From NCBI GenBank assembly GCA_913054485.1, contig CAJXHQ010000026.1:1-14379 (forward strand): DNA of 14,379 nt, in the 5' to 3' direction. Within the stretch, counting starts at the first letter, position 1. Every line of letters begins with the position of its first letter. The position numbers and the translations under genes were made by a program. Source of the stretch: an uncultured Paracoccaceae bacterium (GTDB lineage Bacteria; Pseudomonadota; Alphaproteobacteria; Rhodobacterales; Rhodobacteraceae). The notes beneath the pieces are model-generated. The model was not told where the DNA came from. It made no database searches and worked only from the letters and a program-made list of their open reading frames with translations. This document shows positions 1 through 5,964 of this stretch, in pieces.

Positions 1-2
1 GG

Positions 3-611
3 CTCCCCCCCACCCACGAAGACTACATGGCCAAGATCGCCGACAAGGACGACGACCTGGGCGTCAACCTCGAAGGCACCAAGCTGGGGCTGGTCGTGCC
101 GTCCTACAGCAAGCTCGAGACCATCGACGACATCAAGACCCACGCCGATGATATCGATGAGCGCATCGTCGGCATCGAGCCGGGCGCAGGTCTGACGCGT
201 CTGACCGAGCAGGTGCTTGAGGACTACGCTCTCGAGGACATCGACCTGACCACCGGCCCGCTGGAGGATGCAATGATCAGCGGTGATCCGATCCTGCTGC
301 AGAACGCGCTGCACAACCTGCTGGACAATGCGGTAAAATACGCGCCCGCCGGTGCCCGGATCACGGTCAGTGTGACGGCCGGAGAAGACGGTGCTCAGCT
401 CGCCGTGCGCGACAGCGGCCCCGGTTTCCCGAAACAAAATCTCGCCGGGCTGGCCGGCCGTTTTGCCCGCGGTGCCAATGCTGAGGGTGTGATCGGCTCA
501 GGTCTTGGCCTGACCATCGTGAAAGATGTCACCGAAGCCCATGGTGGCCGGATGGACATCAGCAACCCTGCAGGAGGCGGCGCATGCGTAACCTTGTTCT
601 TTCCCTCCTGA
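3..611 (+). CDS. Chimeric partial ORF: glycine-betaine-binding (OpuAC) fragment fused to histidine kinase ATPase domain
   Basis: The frame is open from the left edge, so the gene begins outside the window; the ATG at 27 is internal. The first part (3 to about 257) reads as the middle of an OpuAC/ProX-type betaine-binding protein: LPPTH then DY, NLEGTKLGLVVPSY, and GIEPGAGLTRLTE. From about 260 the protein is a histidine kinase HATPase_c domain of TctE/OmpR-partner type. Its N-box is NALHNLLDNAVKYAP (about 303-347), its G1 box DSGPGFP (about 414-434), its F-box RFARG and its G2 box GSGLGLTIV. The kinase's sensor region, membrane helices and phosphoacceptor His domain are absent. A periplasmic domain joined directly to a cytoplasmic ATPase should not signal, so I read this as a rearrangement, pseudogene or misjoin. 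The kinase half overlaps the next gene by 28 bases, as an intact kinase/binding-protein operon would. Confidence 0.8.
   Translation, partial: LPPTHEDYMAKIADKDDDLGVNLEGTKLGLVVPSYSKLETIDDIKTHADDIDERIVGIEPGAGLTRLTEQVLEDYALEDIDLTTGPLEDAMISGDPILLQNALHNLLDNAVKYAPAGARITVSVTAGEDGAQLAVRDSGPGFPKQNLAGLAGRFARGANAEGVIGSGLGLTIVKDVTEAHGGRMDISNPAGGGACVTLFFPS
252..266 (+). other. Fusion junction between OpuAC and HATPase sequences
   Basis: Resemblance to the betaine-binding family stops at about DLTTG, where the family normally continues with a serine/methionine-containing segment and a conserved tryptophan region. The next residues, PLEDAMISGDP, lead straight into the kinase N-box. The reading frame is kept across the join. 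No insertion sequence, target duplication or inverted repeat is visible at this point. The exact base cannot be fixed without the two parent genes. Confidence 0.6.
572..577 (+). promoter_or_regulatory. Ribosome binding site AGGAGG inside the kinase 3' end
   Basis: A perfect AGGAGG lies six bases before the ATG at 584, inside the end of the upstream kinase frame. It supports that start, and implies the binding-protein gene is translated from a shared message with the kinase. Confidence 0.75.
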
Positions 612-1588
612 TAATCTGCACGGCCACTGCGGGTGCCGCTTTCGAGATCGAGGCCCACGCCCGGTTCGGCGCGCAGGGCGCGCGTGAGCTGCGGGTGATT
701 TCCACGGCCGACATCGAGTATTTCGAACCCTTCGTGGAAGGCTTCCTGAGTGACAACCCGGAAGTTGCCATTGATTATACCGTGGCCAGCTCCTCTGAGC
801 TGATGCGTGCGCTTTATGACGAGGGCGAGGCCTTTGACCTGGCGCTGTCCAGCGCGATGGATCTGCAGACCAAGCTGGCCAATGACGGACTGGCGCAGCG
901 GCACCGCTCGGCGGCCACACAGGCCCTGCCCGACTGGGCGGTGTGGAACGACATGCTGTTTGCCTTCACCCAGGAGCCCGCCACCATCGCGGTCTCGAAA
1001 GCCGGCTTCGAAGGGCTGCCGGTGCCGCGCAGCCGGCAGGAGATGATCACCCTGTTGCGGCAGCATCCTGAAAGGTTCCGCGGCCGGGTTGGCACCTATA
1101 ATATCGAGGCCTCCGGCACAGGCTACCTCTTCGCCACCCAGGACACCCGCGCCTCGGATACCTTCTGGCGGCTGACCGAGGTGATGGGCGGGCTTGGCGC
1201 AAGGCTCTATTGCTGCACCTCGGAGATGATCGCGGCGCTGACCTCTGGCGAACTGCTGATCGCCTACAATGTGCTGGGCAGCTACGCGGTGAACCACGAG
1301 GACCGGGATGCCTATGAAATCATCCTGCCAGAGGATTTCGTGACCGTGATGATGCGGACCGGGATGATCCCGCACAACGCGCCTTCACCGGATTTGGCGG
1401 CGCTGCTGATGGACCACCTGCTGGCGGATGCACACCAGAACTCGCTGACCCGGTCGGGGCTGGATCTGAACGCCCATAAAACCTCGCTGCACCGCATCCG
1501 CATCGGACCAGGGCTTCTGGTGTTCCTTGATCAGCTGAAGAAAACAGCCTTCCTGACCGAATGGCGCAACGCAATTCTGCAGGAGTGA
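584..1588 (+). CDS. Periplasmic ABC-type substrate-binding protein (iron/AfuA-like class), possible sensory partner of the kinase
   Basis: This is a 334-residue protein with an N-terminal signal peptide: MRN, a hydrophobic LVLSLLIICTA core, and likely cleavage near residue 18-19 (TAGAA|F). The mature part reads as a two-lobed solute-binding protein: ELRVISTADIEYFEPFVEGF at the start, the first-lobe strand FDLALSS (residues 84-90), the hinge-side segment EASGTGYLFATQ (175-186), and LLIAYNVLGSYA (224-235). A CC pair sits at residues 210-211. The start is fixed by the AGGAGG at 572. The gene overlaps the kinase by 28 bases, and no permease or ATPase gene follows before the terminator at 1598. 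In this arrangement binding proteins often present ligand to a TctE/PgtB-like kinase instead of feeding a transporter; that role is inference. The ligand is unknown: ferric iron, phosphosugars and carboxylates are all used by relatives. Confidence 0.78.
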   Translation: MRNLVLSLLIICTATAGAAFEIEAHARFGAQGARELRVISTADIEYFEPFVEGFLSDNPEVAIDYTVASSSELMRALYDEGEAFDLALSSAMDLQTKLANDGLAQRHRSAATQALPDWAVWNDMLFAFTQEPATIAVSKAGFEGLPVPRSRQEMITLLRQHPERFRGRVGTYNIEASGTGYLFATQDTRASDTFWRLTEVMGGLGARLYCCTSEMIAALTSGELLIAYNVLGSYAVNHEDRDAYEIILPEDFVTVMMRTGMIPHNAPSPDLAALLMDHLLADAHQNSLTRSGLDLNAHKTSLHRIRIGPGLLVFLDQLKKTAFLTEWRNAILQE

Positions 1589-1597
1589 GCGCATAGC

Positions 1598-1627
1598 AAA
1601 AGGCCGCCCGCATGCGGACGGCCTTTT
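1598..1627. terminator. Bidirectional rho-independent terminator between convergent genes
   Basis: The arms AAAAGGCCG (1598-1606) and CGGCCTTTT (1619-1627) are perfectly complementary, and the loop region contains the palindrome CCGCATGCGG. A-rich and T-rich flanks give a U-tract on both strands. It lies 9 bases after the binding-protein stop and 17 bases beyond the esterase stop on the other strand, so it can end both transcripts. Confidence 0.9.
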
Positions 1628-1644
1628 CAATCGGCAGAGCCGGA

Positions 1645-2607
1645 TCAGCCGTTCTGGCGGCGGATCCAGTCGCAGACGATCTGGGCAACCTGATCGGAAT
1701 TACTGTCCATCATGGGGACATGGCTGTTGCCCTTGATCCCTATGGCTGGCAGCTCCATGACATCCGCGGTGCCGCCCCGGCTGCGCAATGTCTCCACGTG
1801 GCCGTCGACCTTTTCGCGGTAGGACATCCAGGTGTCTGATGCGTCGAGGTAGTCGCCCCACAGGAAAAGATGCGGCACCTCATGCGCCGCGCCGGTATCC
1901 GCAGGCGCGGCCGCTGGTTCGATCACTACAACGCCTTTGAAATACTGCGGCCAGCGCGCCGCCGCCTCCATCGCGAAGTTGCCGCCCTGGGAATGGGCGA
2001 TCAGCCACACCGGCCCGGTGCGTTCCAGGGCCGCCTCATAGGCCGCCAGTGTCTGCGGCCCGTGGCAGGTCCAGCGCGGCACAAATTGCGAGCCGAACCG
2101 GTCCATCGCATCTGCCGGGAACTGCAGCCCGTCAAAGGCCTGCCGGTCCCCGTAGGTACCAGCCTTGCCAAAGCGGAACAGGCCCCAGGCCTCGTTCTGG
2201 GTGCGGAAGATCGGCGCGGTCTCGAAAATCTCCGGATAGGGAGACCAGCCGGAGCGGCCGCGTTCCACAGCATCGCAGACATAGGTGTCAAAGCCTGCCT
2301 GCATGAACCAGTTCTGCCAGCCGGGACGCCCGTCAGGCGTGCTTTCCCAGGTGACGCCGGTCATGGCGCCGCCGTGCCAGAACATCACCGGCGCATCAAA
2401 GGCAGGCGTTGCCTGTTTGACGAACTGGACGTAGCACTGGCCGGTGACATAGTCGCCGTTCAGGTCCACCATCCGCGAGGGGCCGTTGCGGGCCACCTGC
2501 ACTTCGCGGCGGGGCTGGTCCTTCAGGGTGACGATCTTGCCGCCTGCATGAAAACTGCCGATTTCGCGGATCTGCACGCCCGCTTCAATTGCCGTGGCAC
2601 TGGTCAT
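1645..2607 (-). CDS. Alpha/beta hydrolase, esterase-713-like
   Basis: This 320-residue alpha/beta-hydrolase ends the TRAP operon. The oxyanion region is HGGAMTGVTWESTPDGRPGW (residues 78-97), the nucleophile elbow is AHSQGG with Ser206, the probable acid is Glu230 in VVIEPAAA, and the catalytic His is His296 in GNSHVPMMD. These blocks and their spacing match, from memory, Alcaligenes esterase 713, whose triad is recalled as Ser206, Glu230 and His298. There is no signal peptide, unlike that secreted enzyme, so it probably acts in the cytoplasm on an imported ester or lactone; the substrate is unknown. Its ATG overlaps the tautomerase stop in an ATGA, indicating translational coupling. The transcript ends at the hairpin at 1598-1627. 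Confidence 0.88.
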   Translation of the reverse strand: MTSATAIEAGVQIREIGSFHAGGKIVTLKDQPRREVQVARNGPSRMVDLNGDYVTGQCYVQFVKQATPAFDAPVMFWHGGAMTGVTWESTPDGRPGWQNWFMQAGFDTYVCDAVERGRSGWSPYPEIFETAPIFRTQNEAWGLFRFGKAGTYGDRQAFDGLQFPADAMDRFGSQFVPRWTCHGPQTLAAYEAALERTGPVWLIAHSQGGNFAMEAAARWPQYFKGVVVIEPAAAPADTGAAHEVPHLFLWGDYLDASDTWMSYREKVDGHVETLRSRGGTADVMELPAIGIKGNSHVPMMDSNSDQVAQIVCDWIRRQNG

Positions 2608-2954
2608 TGCTGCTCCTGACCCTCCGCTTCAAAGGCGTGCAGGGTGGATTGGTCGATTTCAAAGGCGCGGATGCGGGTGCCCGCTCCGATAGCCTTGCTC
2701 AGCACCTCCGCCACCTGCTGCATCGCCTCGCCCACAACCGCAGGGGTGCGGTATTCGTTGGCACGGAACTGCATGTCCACATAGACCGGCTTGGGCGACA
2801 TGTGCCTGGCGGTGCACATCACGATCTGGCACTTGTCCGGATCGGCCTTCAGGGTCTCGCGCATCATGCGCTCCAGCCCCGCCTGGATGTCTGCCCGGCC
2901 TGCCTGGACGCGAACGTCCAGGCTTTCTTCGTAAAAGATCTTCAATACTGGCAT
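2604..2954 (-). CDS. Tautomerase-superfamily protein (MIF / hydroxymuconate isomerase-like)
   Basis: This 116-residue protein begins MPVLKIFYEE, placing proline directly after the initiator methionine. In the tautomerase superfamily that proline becomes the N-terminal catalytic base after methionine removal. Its length fits the two-repeat beta-alpha-beta members (MIF, 5-carboxymethyl-2-hydroxymuconate isomerase) better than the roughly 62-residue 4-oxalocrotonate tautomerases. Two helix/strand repeats can be traced: GLERMMRETL followed by CQIVMCTAR, then AMQQVAEVLSKAIG followed by IRAFEI. The gene starts 10 bases after dctM behind an AGGGGGA site, and its stop overlaps the esterase start by four bases. 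I infer that it isomerises an enol/keto acid made from the imported compound. Overall identity is likely but the exact subfamily is not established. Confidence 0.65.
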   Translation of the reverse strand: MPVLKIFYEESLDVRVQAGRADIQAGLERMMRETLKADPDKCQIVMCTARHMSPKPVYVDMQFRANEYRTPAVVGEAMQQVAEVLSKAIGAGTRIRAFEIDQSTLHAFEAEGQEQQ

Positions 2955-2964
2955 CAGATCCCCC

Positions 2965-4245
2965 TTACGGCCCGTAGACCAGGTTCGGCAGCCAGAGCGA
3001 GATTGCCGGGATGTAGGTCACTGCAATCAGCAGCATCAGCAGCAGTCCCATGAAGGGCAGCACGCCTTTGACCGTCTCGCCCACCGGGGTCTTGGTGATC
3101 GAGGACAGGACGAAGATGTTCAGGCCGATCGGCGGCGTCAGCAGGGCCAGCTCCATGTTGATGGTCATCAGAACCGCGAAGTGGATCGGGTCGATGCCGA
3201 GCGGTGCCAGAAGCGGCAGGATGATCGGCAGGGTGATCAGCATGATCGCAAAGACTTCCAGGAAGGTGCCGAGGATCAGGAAGAAGACGTTGATGATGAT
3301 CAGGAACTGCCATGACTTCAGGTTCATCGCGCCGATCTTGTCGGCCAGCTCCTGTGGGGCACCCGACGAAGTCAGCCAGTGGCCGAAGGCCAGAGCGGTC
3401 ATGATGATGAAGACGATGGCGGCGGTGGAGCGCATGCTTTCGCCGATCACCGGGATCACATCGCGCAGGGTGCAGCCCTTGTACCAGAACACGCTGACGA
3501 GGATCGACACCAGAGCTGCCACACCGGCCGCTTCAGACACGGTCACGATGCCCGAATAGATGCCGCCCAGAATGATCACCGGAACCATCAGTGCCGGAAT
3601 GGCGTTGAGATTCACGAGGATGAACTCTTCACGCTCCATCGGCGGCACGCGGGGGTAGTTGCGGCGCTTGGCCACCCACATAGAGTAACCGATGAACAGA
3701 CCTGCCTGCATCAGGCCCGGGATAACACCAGCCAGGAACAGGCGCGGCACGCTTTCTTCAGCGATGATCGCATAGACGATGAAGGCAAGGCTCGGCGGGA
3801 TCAGGATGCCCAGGGTGCCGGAAGCGCCCACCAGGCCAACCGCGAAGGAGCGGTCATATTTCTGCTCGATCATGGCCGGAACCAGGATCAGGCCCATTGC
3901 TACAGCAGTGGCCACGGAAGAGCCGGAAATCGCCGCGAAGATGGTCGTGGCCACAACACAGACGATGGCCAGACCGCCCTGGAAGCGCCCCACCCAGGAG
4001 TTCGCCCAGTCCACCAGCGCCTGGGCGATACCGCCCTTTTGCATGAAGGTGGCGGAGATGATGAAAAAGGGGATCGCCAGCAGGGTGATCGAGTTGAGGT
4101 GATCGACGTAGATCTGCGCAACTGCGATCAGCGGCGTGCCCTCGAGGCTGATCATTACGACAGCCAGCAGGCCCAGAACTGCGTAGATCGGGATGCCGAG
4201 GGCAAGCGCGACCAGCAGGGCGAGCCCAACAAGAAGGAATTCCAT
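2965..4245 (-). CDS. dctM: TRAP transporter large permease subunit (DctM type)
   Basis: This 426-residue, very hydrophobic integral membrane protein is the large subunit of a sodium-driven TRAP uptake system. Recognisable family segments in order are LLAIPFFIISATFMQ, FAAISGSSVATAVAMG, GASGTLGILIPPSLAF, GTFLEVFAIMLITLPIILPL and LALLTPPIGLNIFVLSSI. The frame extends upstream to 4293, but I chose the ATG at 4245 (MEFLLVG). It has AAGGAG just ahead of it, it starts where the family does, and it gives the usual length. That leaves a 10-base gap after the dctQ stop, so the two are probably co-translated. The substrate cannot be read from this subunit. Confidence 0.95.
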   Translation of the reverse strand: MEFLLVGLALLVALALGIPIYAVLGLLAVVMISLEGTPLIAVAQIYVDHLNSITLLAIPFFIISATFMQKGGIAQALVDWANSWVGRFQGGLAIVCVVATTIFAAISGSSVATAVAMGLILVPAMIEQKYDRSFAVGLVGASGTLGILIPPSLAFIVYAIIAEESVPRLFLAGVIPGLMQAGLFIGYSMWVAKRRNYPRVPPMEREEFILVNLNAIPALMVPVIILGGIYSGIVTVSEAAGVAALVSILVSVFWYKGCTLRDVIPVIGESMRSTAAIVFIIMTALAFGHWLTSSGAPQELADKIGAMNLKSWQFLIIINVFFLILGTFLEVFAIMLITLPIILPLLAPLGIDPIHFAVLMTINMELALLTPPIGLNIFVLSSITKTPVGETVKGVLPFMGLLLMLLIAVTYIPAISLWLPNLVYGP

Positions 4246-4255
4246 TATTGTCTCC

Positions 4256-4765
4256 TTAGTCGCTGATCGCGGCGGTGTGGCCGTGATCTTCACCGGTGGC
4301 TCCGCCGCTCAGGATATAGGCAAGGTAGCCCAGGCACTGCAGCGCCATGCCAACCGGCAACGCAAGATAGTAGATCCATTTCGGGAAGCGCAGGGTGCTA
4401 TCGCCCTCTTCCCCGATCATATGTGCAAATGCGACGACCTCGTAGCCGTACCACAGAAAAATGACCGAGAAGACAAGTCCGGCAGCGGCCGCGAGAATGC
4501 CCAGGCGCTGTTTCCACTTGTCATCCAGACGGTCGACAACAAAGTCAGCATGGACGTGGCCGCCATTCAGGGCCAGCTCGCCTGCGACCAGGAACAACGC
4601 CCAGATGGTCAGGTAGATGGTGATCTCTGCGCCCCAATCGGGCAGGATCGACGGAAAGAAATAGCGCGCAAACACTTCGAAACACAGAAGCAGAAGCGCC
4701 GCGAGCCCCACGACACCGGCAATGATCCGGGCAGCCGTGGTAATCGTTTTGGCGATAGTCAGCAT
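4256..4765 (-). CDS. dctQ: TRAP transporter small permease subunit (DctQ type)
   Basis: This 169-residue membrane protein has four hydrophobic segments near residues 10-30, 48-66, 86-108 and 130-152, as in DctQ subunits. Family hallmarks are FEVFARYFF after the first helix, GGHVHADFVVDRL (68-80) between helices two and three, and STLRFPKWIYYLALPVGMAL before and in helix four. It would pair with DctM to form the transporter. Its ribosome binding site is poor: only AGGGA about a dozen bases upstream. The hairpin at 4781-4822 separates it from dctP, so it is probably made in smaller amounts than the binding protein. Confidence 0.93.
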   Translation of the reverse strand: MLTIAKTITTAARIIAGVVGLAALLLLCFEVFARYFFPSILPDWGAEITIYLTIWALFLVAGELALNGGHVHADFVVDRLDDKWKQRLGILAAAAGLVFSVIFLWYGYEVVAFAHMIGEEGDSTLRFPKWIYYLALPVGMALQCLGYLAYILSGGATGEDHGHTAAISD

Positions 4766-4780
4766 TACCGTTCAGGTCCC

Positions 4781-4822
4781 TTTAAAAAGTGAAAGGCGGG
4801 GCAGCTGGAGCCACCCCGCCTT
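4781..4822 (-). terminator. Intercistronic terminator/attenuator between dctP and dctQ
   Basis: Read on the minus strand, AAGGCGGGG and CCCCGCCTT (4814-4822 and 4793-4801) form a 9-bp GC-rich stem with a 12-base loop. It is followed by TTTCACTTTTT. It lies just after the dctP stop. Partial termination here would yield much dctP message and less permease message, a common arrangement for high-affinity binding-protein systems. Confidence 0.72.
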
Positions 4823-4838
4823 CCGGGGAGGAGTGAGT

Positions 4839-5846
4839 TTAGCGCAGCTTTGCCAGTTCGTCCGCTACGAAGGAGACGAAGTCGGGGTCGATGCCCAGGT
4901 CGCCGATCACCTCGTTCTGGCCTTCCAGCAGCTTGGCACGCATGCGGGCCAGATCTTCCGGCTTCGGGTCCACGGTGGTCACGCCGTTTTCAGCCGCAAT
5001 CTCGCGGGCCTTCAGCTGGGTGTCCATGGCCACCTGACGCACGTCGCCGATCATGTCGGCCCAGGTGCCGGTGATCAGGTTCTGCACGTCTTCGGGATAG
5101 GAATCCCAGGCCTTCAGGCTGATCATCGGCACATACTGCAGATAGGCCTGGCGGTCTTCGAAGGCGTAGTTGATGCCGCTTTCCCACAGCTTGGCGGAGC
5201 GCACGCTCTCCTGGGTCGACCACATGCCGTCAACAGTGCCGCGCTGCAGCGCCTGCGGCACGTCCGAGAAGGGGATGGAGACCGGGTTGGCACCGAAGGT
5301 TTTGTAACGGTGCACGTTGGCGGCACCGCCCGGAACACGCATCTTCATGCCGTTCATGTCTTCCGGGACGGTGAGCTGCTTGGTGGTGGTGAACACGGTG
5401 CCGTAGCCCAGGTCAAACCAGGGGCCGATCACCTTCACGCGCAGCTTCTGCTCGATAATACGGTTCATCTCCGCGCCGGCCGCGCCGTCCCACACGGTGT
5501 GGATCTCTTCTGGCGATGCGCCGTAGAACAGCGGCAGCAGGGTGGTGCCGGCTTCGGGGATGATTTTGGAGAAGTGCTGGTGCAGCGGTGCACCCATGTC
5601 CAGCGCGCCCTGTGCCAGCGCGGTCGGCACGTTGGAGCCTTTGTACTGCGACGCTGCGTGGAACACGCGCACTTCCAGCTTGCCTTCGGAACGGGCTTCC
5701 AGCTCTTCCGCGAATTTCACGATCGACTGGTTGCGGATGTGGCTCGGACCGGTGTCCAGCGAGATGTCCAGCTGGTGCTCGGCGGCCAGGGCCGGAAGAG
5801 CGGTCAGCGCCGCTGCGGTGAACAGTGCGGATGCGGTATATTTCAT
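4839..5846 (-). CDS. dctP: TRAP transporter periplasmic substrate-binding subunit (DctP type)
   Basis: This 335-residue secreted protein has a clear signal peptide (MKYTASALFTAAALTALPALA, cleaved near residue 21-22). The mature chain shows DctP hallmarks: QGALDMGAPLHQHF (79-92), the conserved MKMRVPGG with Arg170, which in this family usually pairs with a substrate carboxylate, and DVPQALQRGTVDGMWST (195-211). A strong GAGGGAGGA site precedes the ATG. It is the first gene of the operon and is divergent from the LysR regulator. Arg170 suggests an organic-acid ligand. The downstream esterase and tautomerase hint that the acid also carries an ester, lactone or enol group. Both points are inference. 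Confidence 0.94.
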   Translation of the reverse strand: MKYTASALFTAAALTALPALAAEHQLDISLDTGPSHIRNQSIVKFAEELEARSEGKLEVRVFHAASQYKGSNVPTALAQGALDMGAPLHQHFSKIIPEAGTTLLPLFYGASPEEIHTVWDGAAGAEMNRIIEQKLRVKVIGPWFDLGYGTVFTTTKQLTVPEDMNGMKMRVPGGAANVHRYKTFGANPVSIPFSDVPQALQRGTVDGMWSTQESVRSAKLWESGINYAFEDRQAYLQYVPMISLKAWDSYPEDVQNLITGTWADMIGDVRQVAMDTQLKAREIAAENGVTTVDPKPEDLARMRAKLLEGQNEVIGDLGIDPDFVSFVADELAKLR

Positions 5847-5894
5847 GGTTCCTCCCTCGCGCCCTGGGACGCAGATGTATCAGTACCCGTATTC

Positions 5895-5929
5895 GGTATT
5901 TGATTTTAGGCATCAATTGAAATAATACC
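5895..5929. promoter_or_regulatory. Probable LysR-type operator in the dctP/lysR divergent region
   Basis: The dyad TTGAT-N7-ATCAA (5900-5916) contains two T-N11-A pairs, the usual LysR-family signature. It is framed by GGTATT (5895-5900) and AATACC (5924-5929), an outer inverted pair. On the minus strand a TTGATG that could serve as a -35 element for dctP overlaps the dyad. I infer that the divergent LysR protein binds here to control dctP and itself. No footprint or expression evidence is available. Confidence 0.55.
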
Positions 5930-5930
5930 T

Positions 5931-5964
5931 CACGGTATCTGCCATCACGACAGGAGATACCGTG
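5931..5964. repeat. Perfect 9-bp inverted repeat spanning the LysR ribosome binding site and start codon
   Basis: CACGGTATC (5931-5939) is exactly complementary to GATACCGTG (5956-5964), with 16 bases between. The right arm contains the GTG start and the last base of the AGGAG site (5952-5956). As DNA it could be a second regulator site, since its GGTAT cores repeat those at 5895 and 5924. As RNA it could fold and mask the regulator's start. Confidence 0.7.

Noticed and set aside
395..1375. A 326-residue minus-strand open frame opposite the substrate-binding protein
   Set aside because: It runs antisense to a gene with signal peptide, ribosome site and recognisable fold. Its own product has no domain and crosses the kinase end.
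4246..4293. A 16-residue N-terminal extension of DctM
   Set aside because: It would overlap dctQ, has no ribosome site and is not hydrophobic like the family start. The ATG at 4245 has AAGGAG.
4722..5903. A 393-residue open frame on the plus strand opposite dctP and dctQ
   Set aside because: It is the antisense shadow of well-recognised TRAP genes: histidine-rich, low-complexity, without a ribosome site or family resemblance. Long antisense frames are expected in GC-rich DNA.
5900..5916. FNR/anaerobic-regulator box, suggested by TTGAT and ATCAA
   Set aside because: The half-sites are 7 bases apart, whereas FNR-type boxes have 4. The T-N11-A spacing and the divergent LysR gene favour a LysR site.
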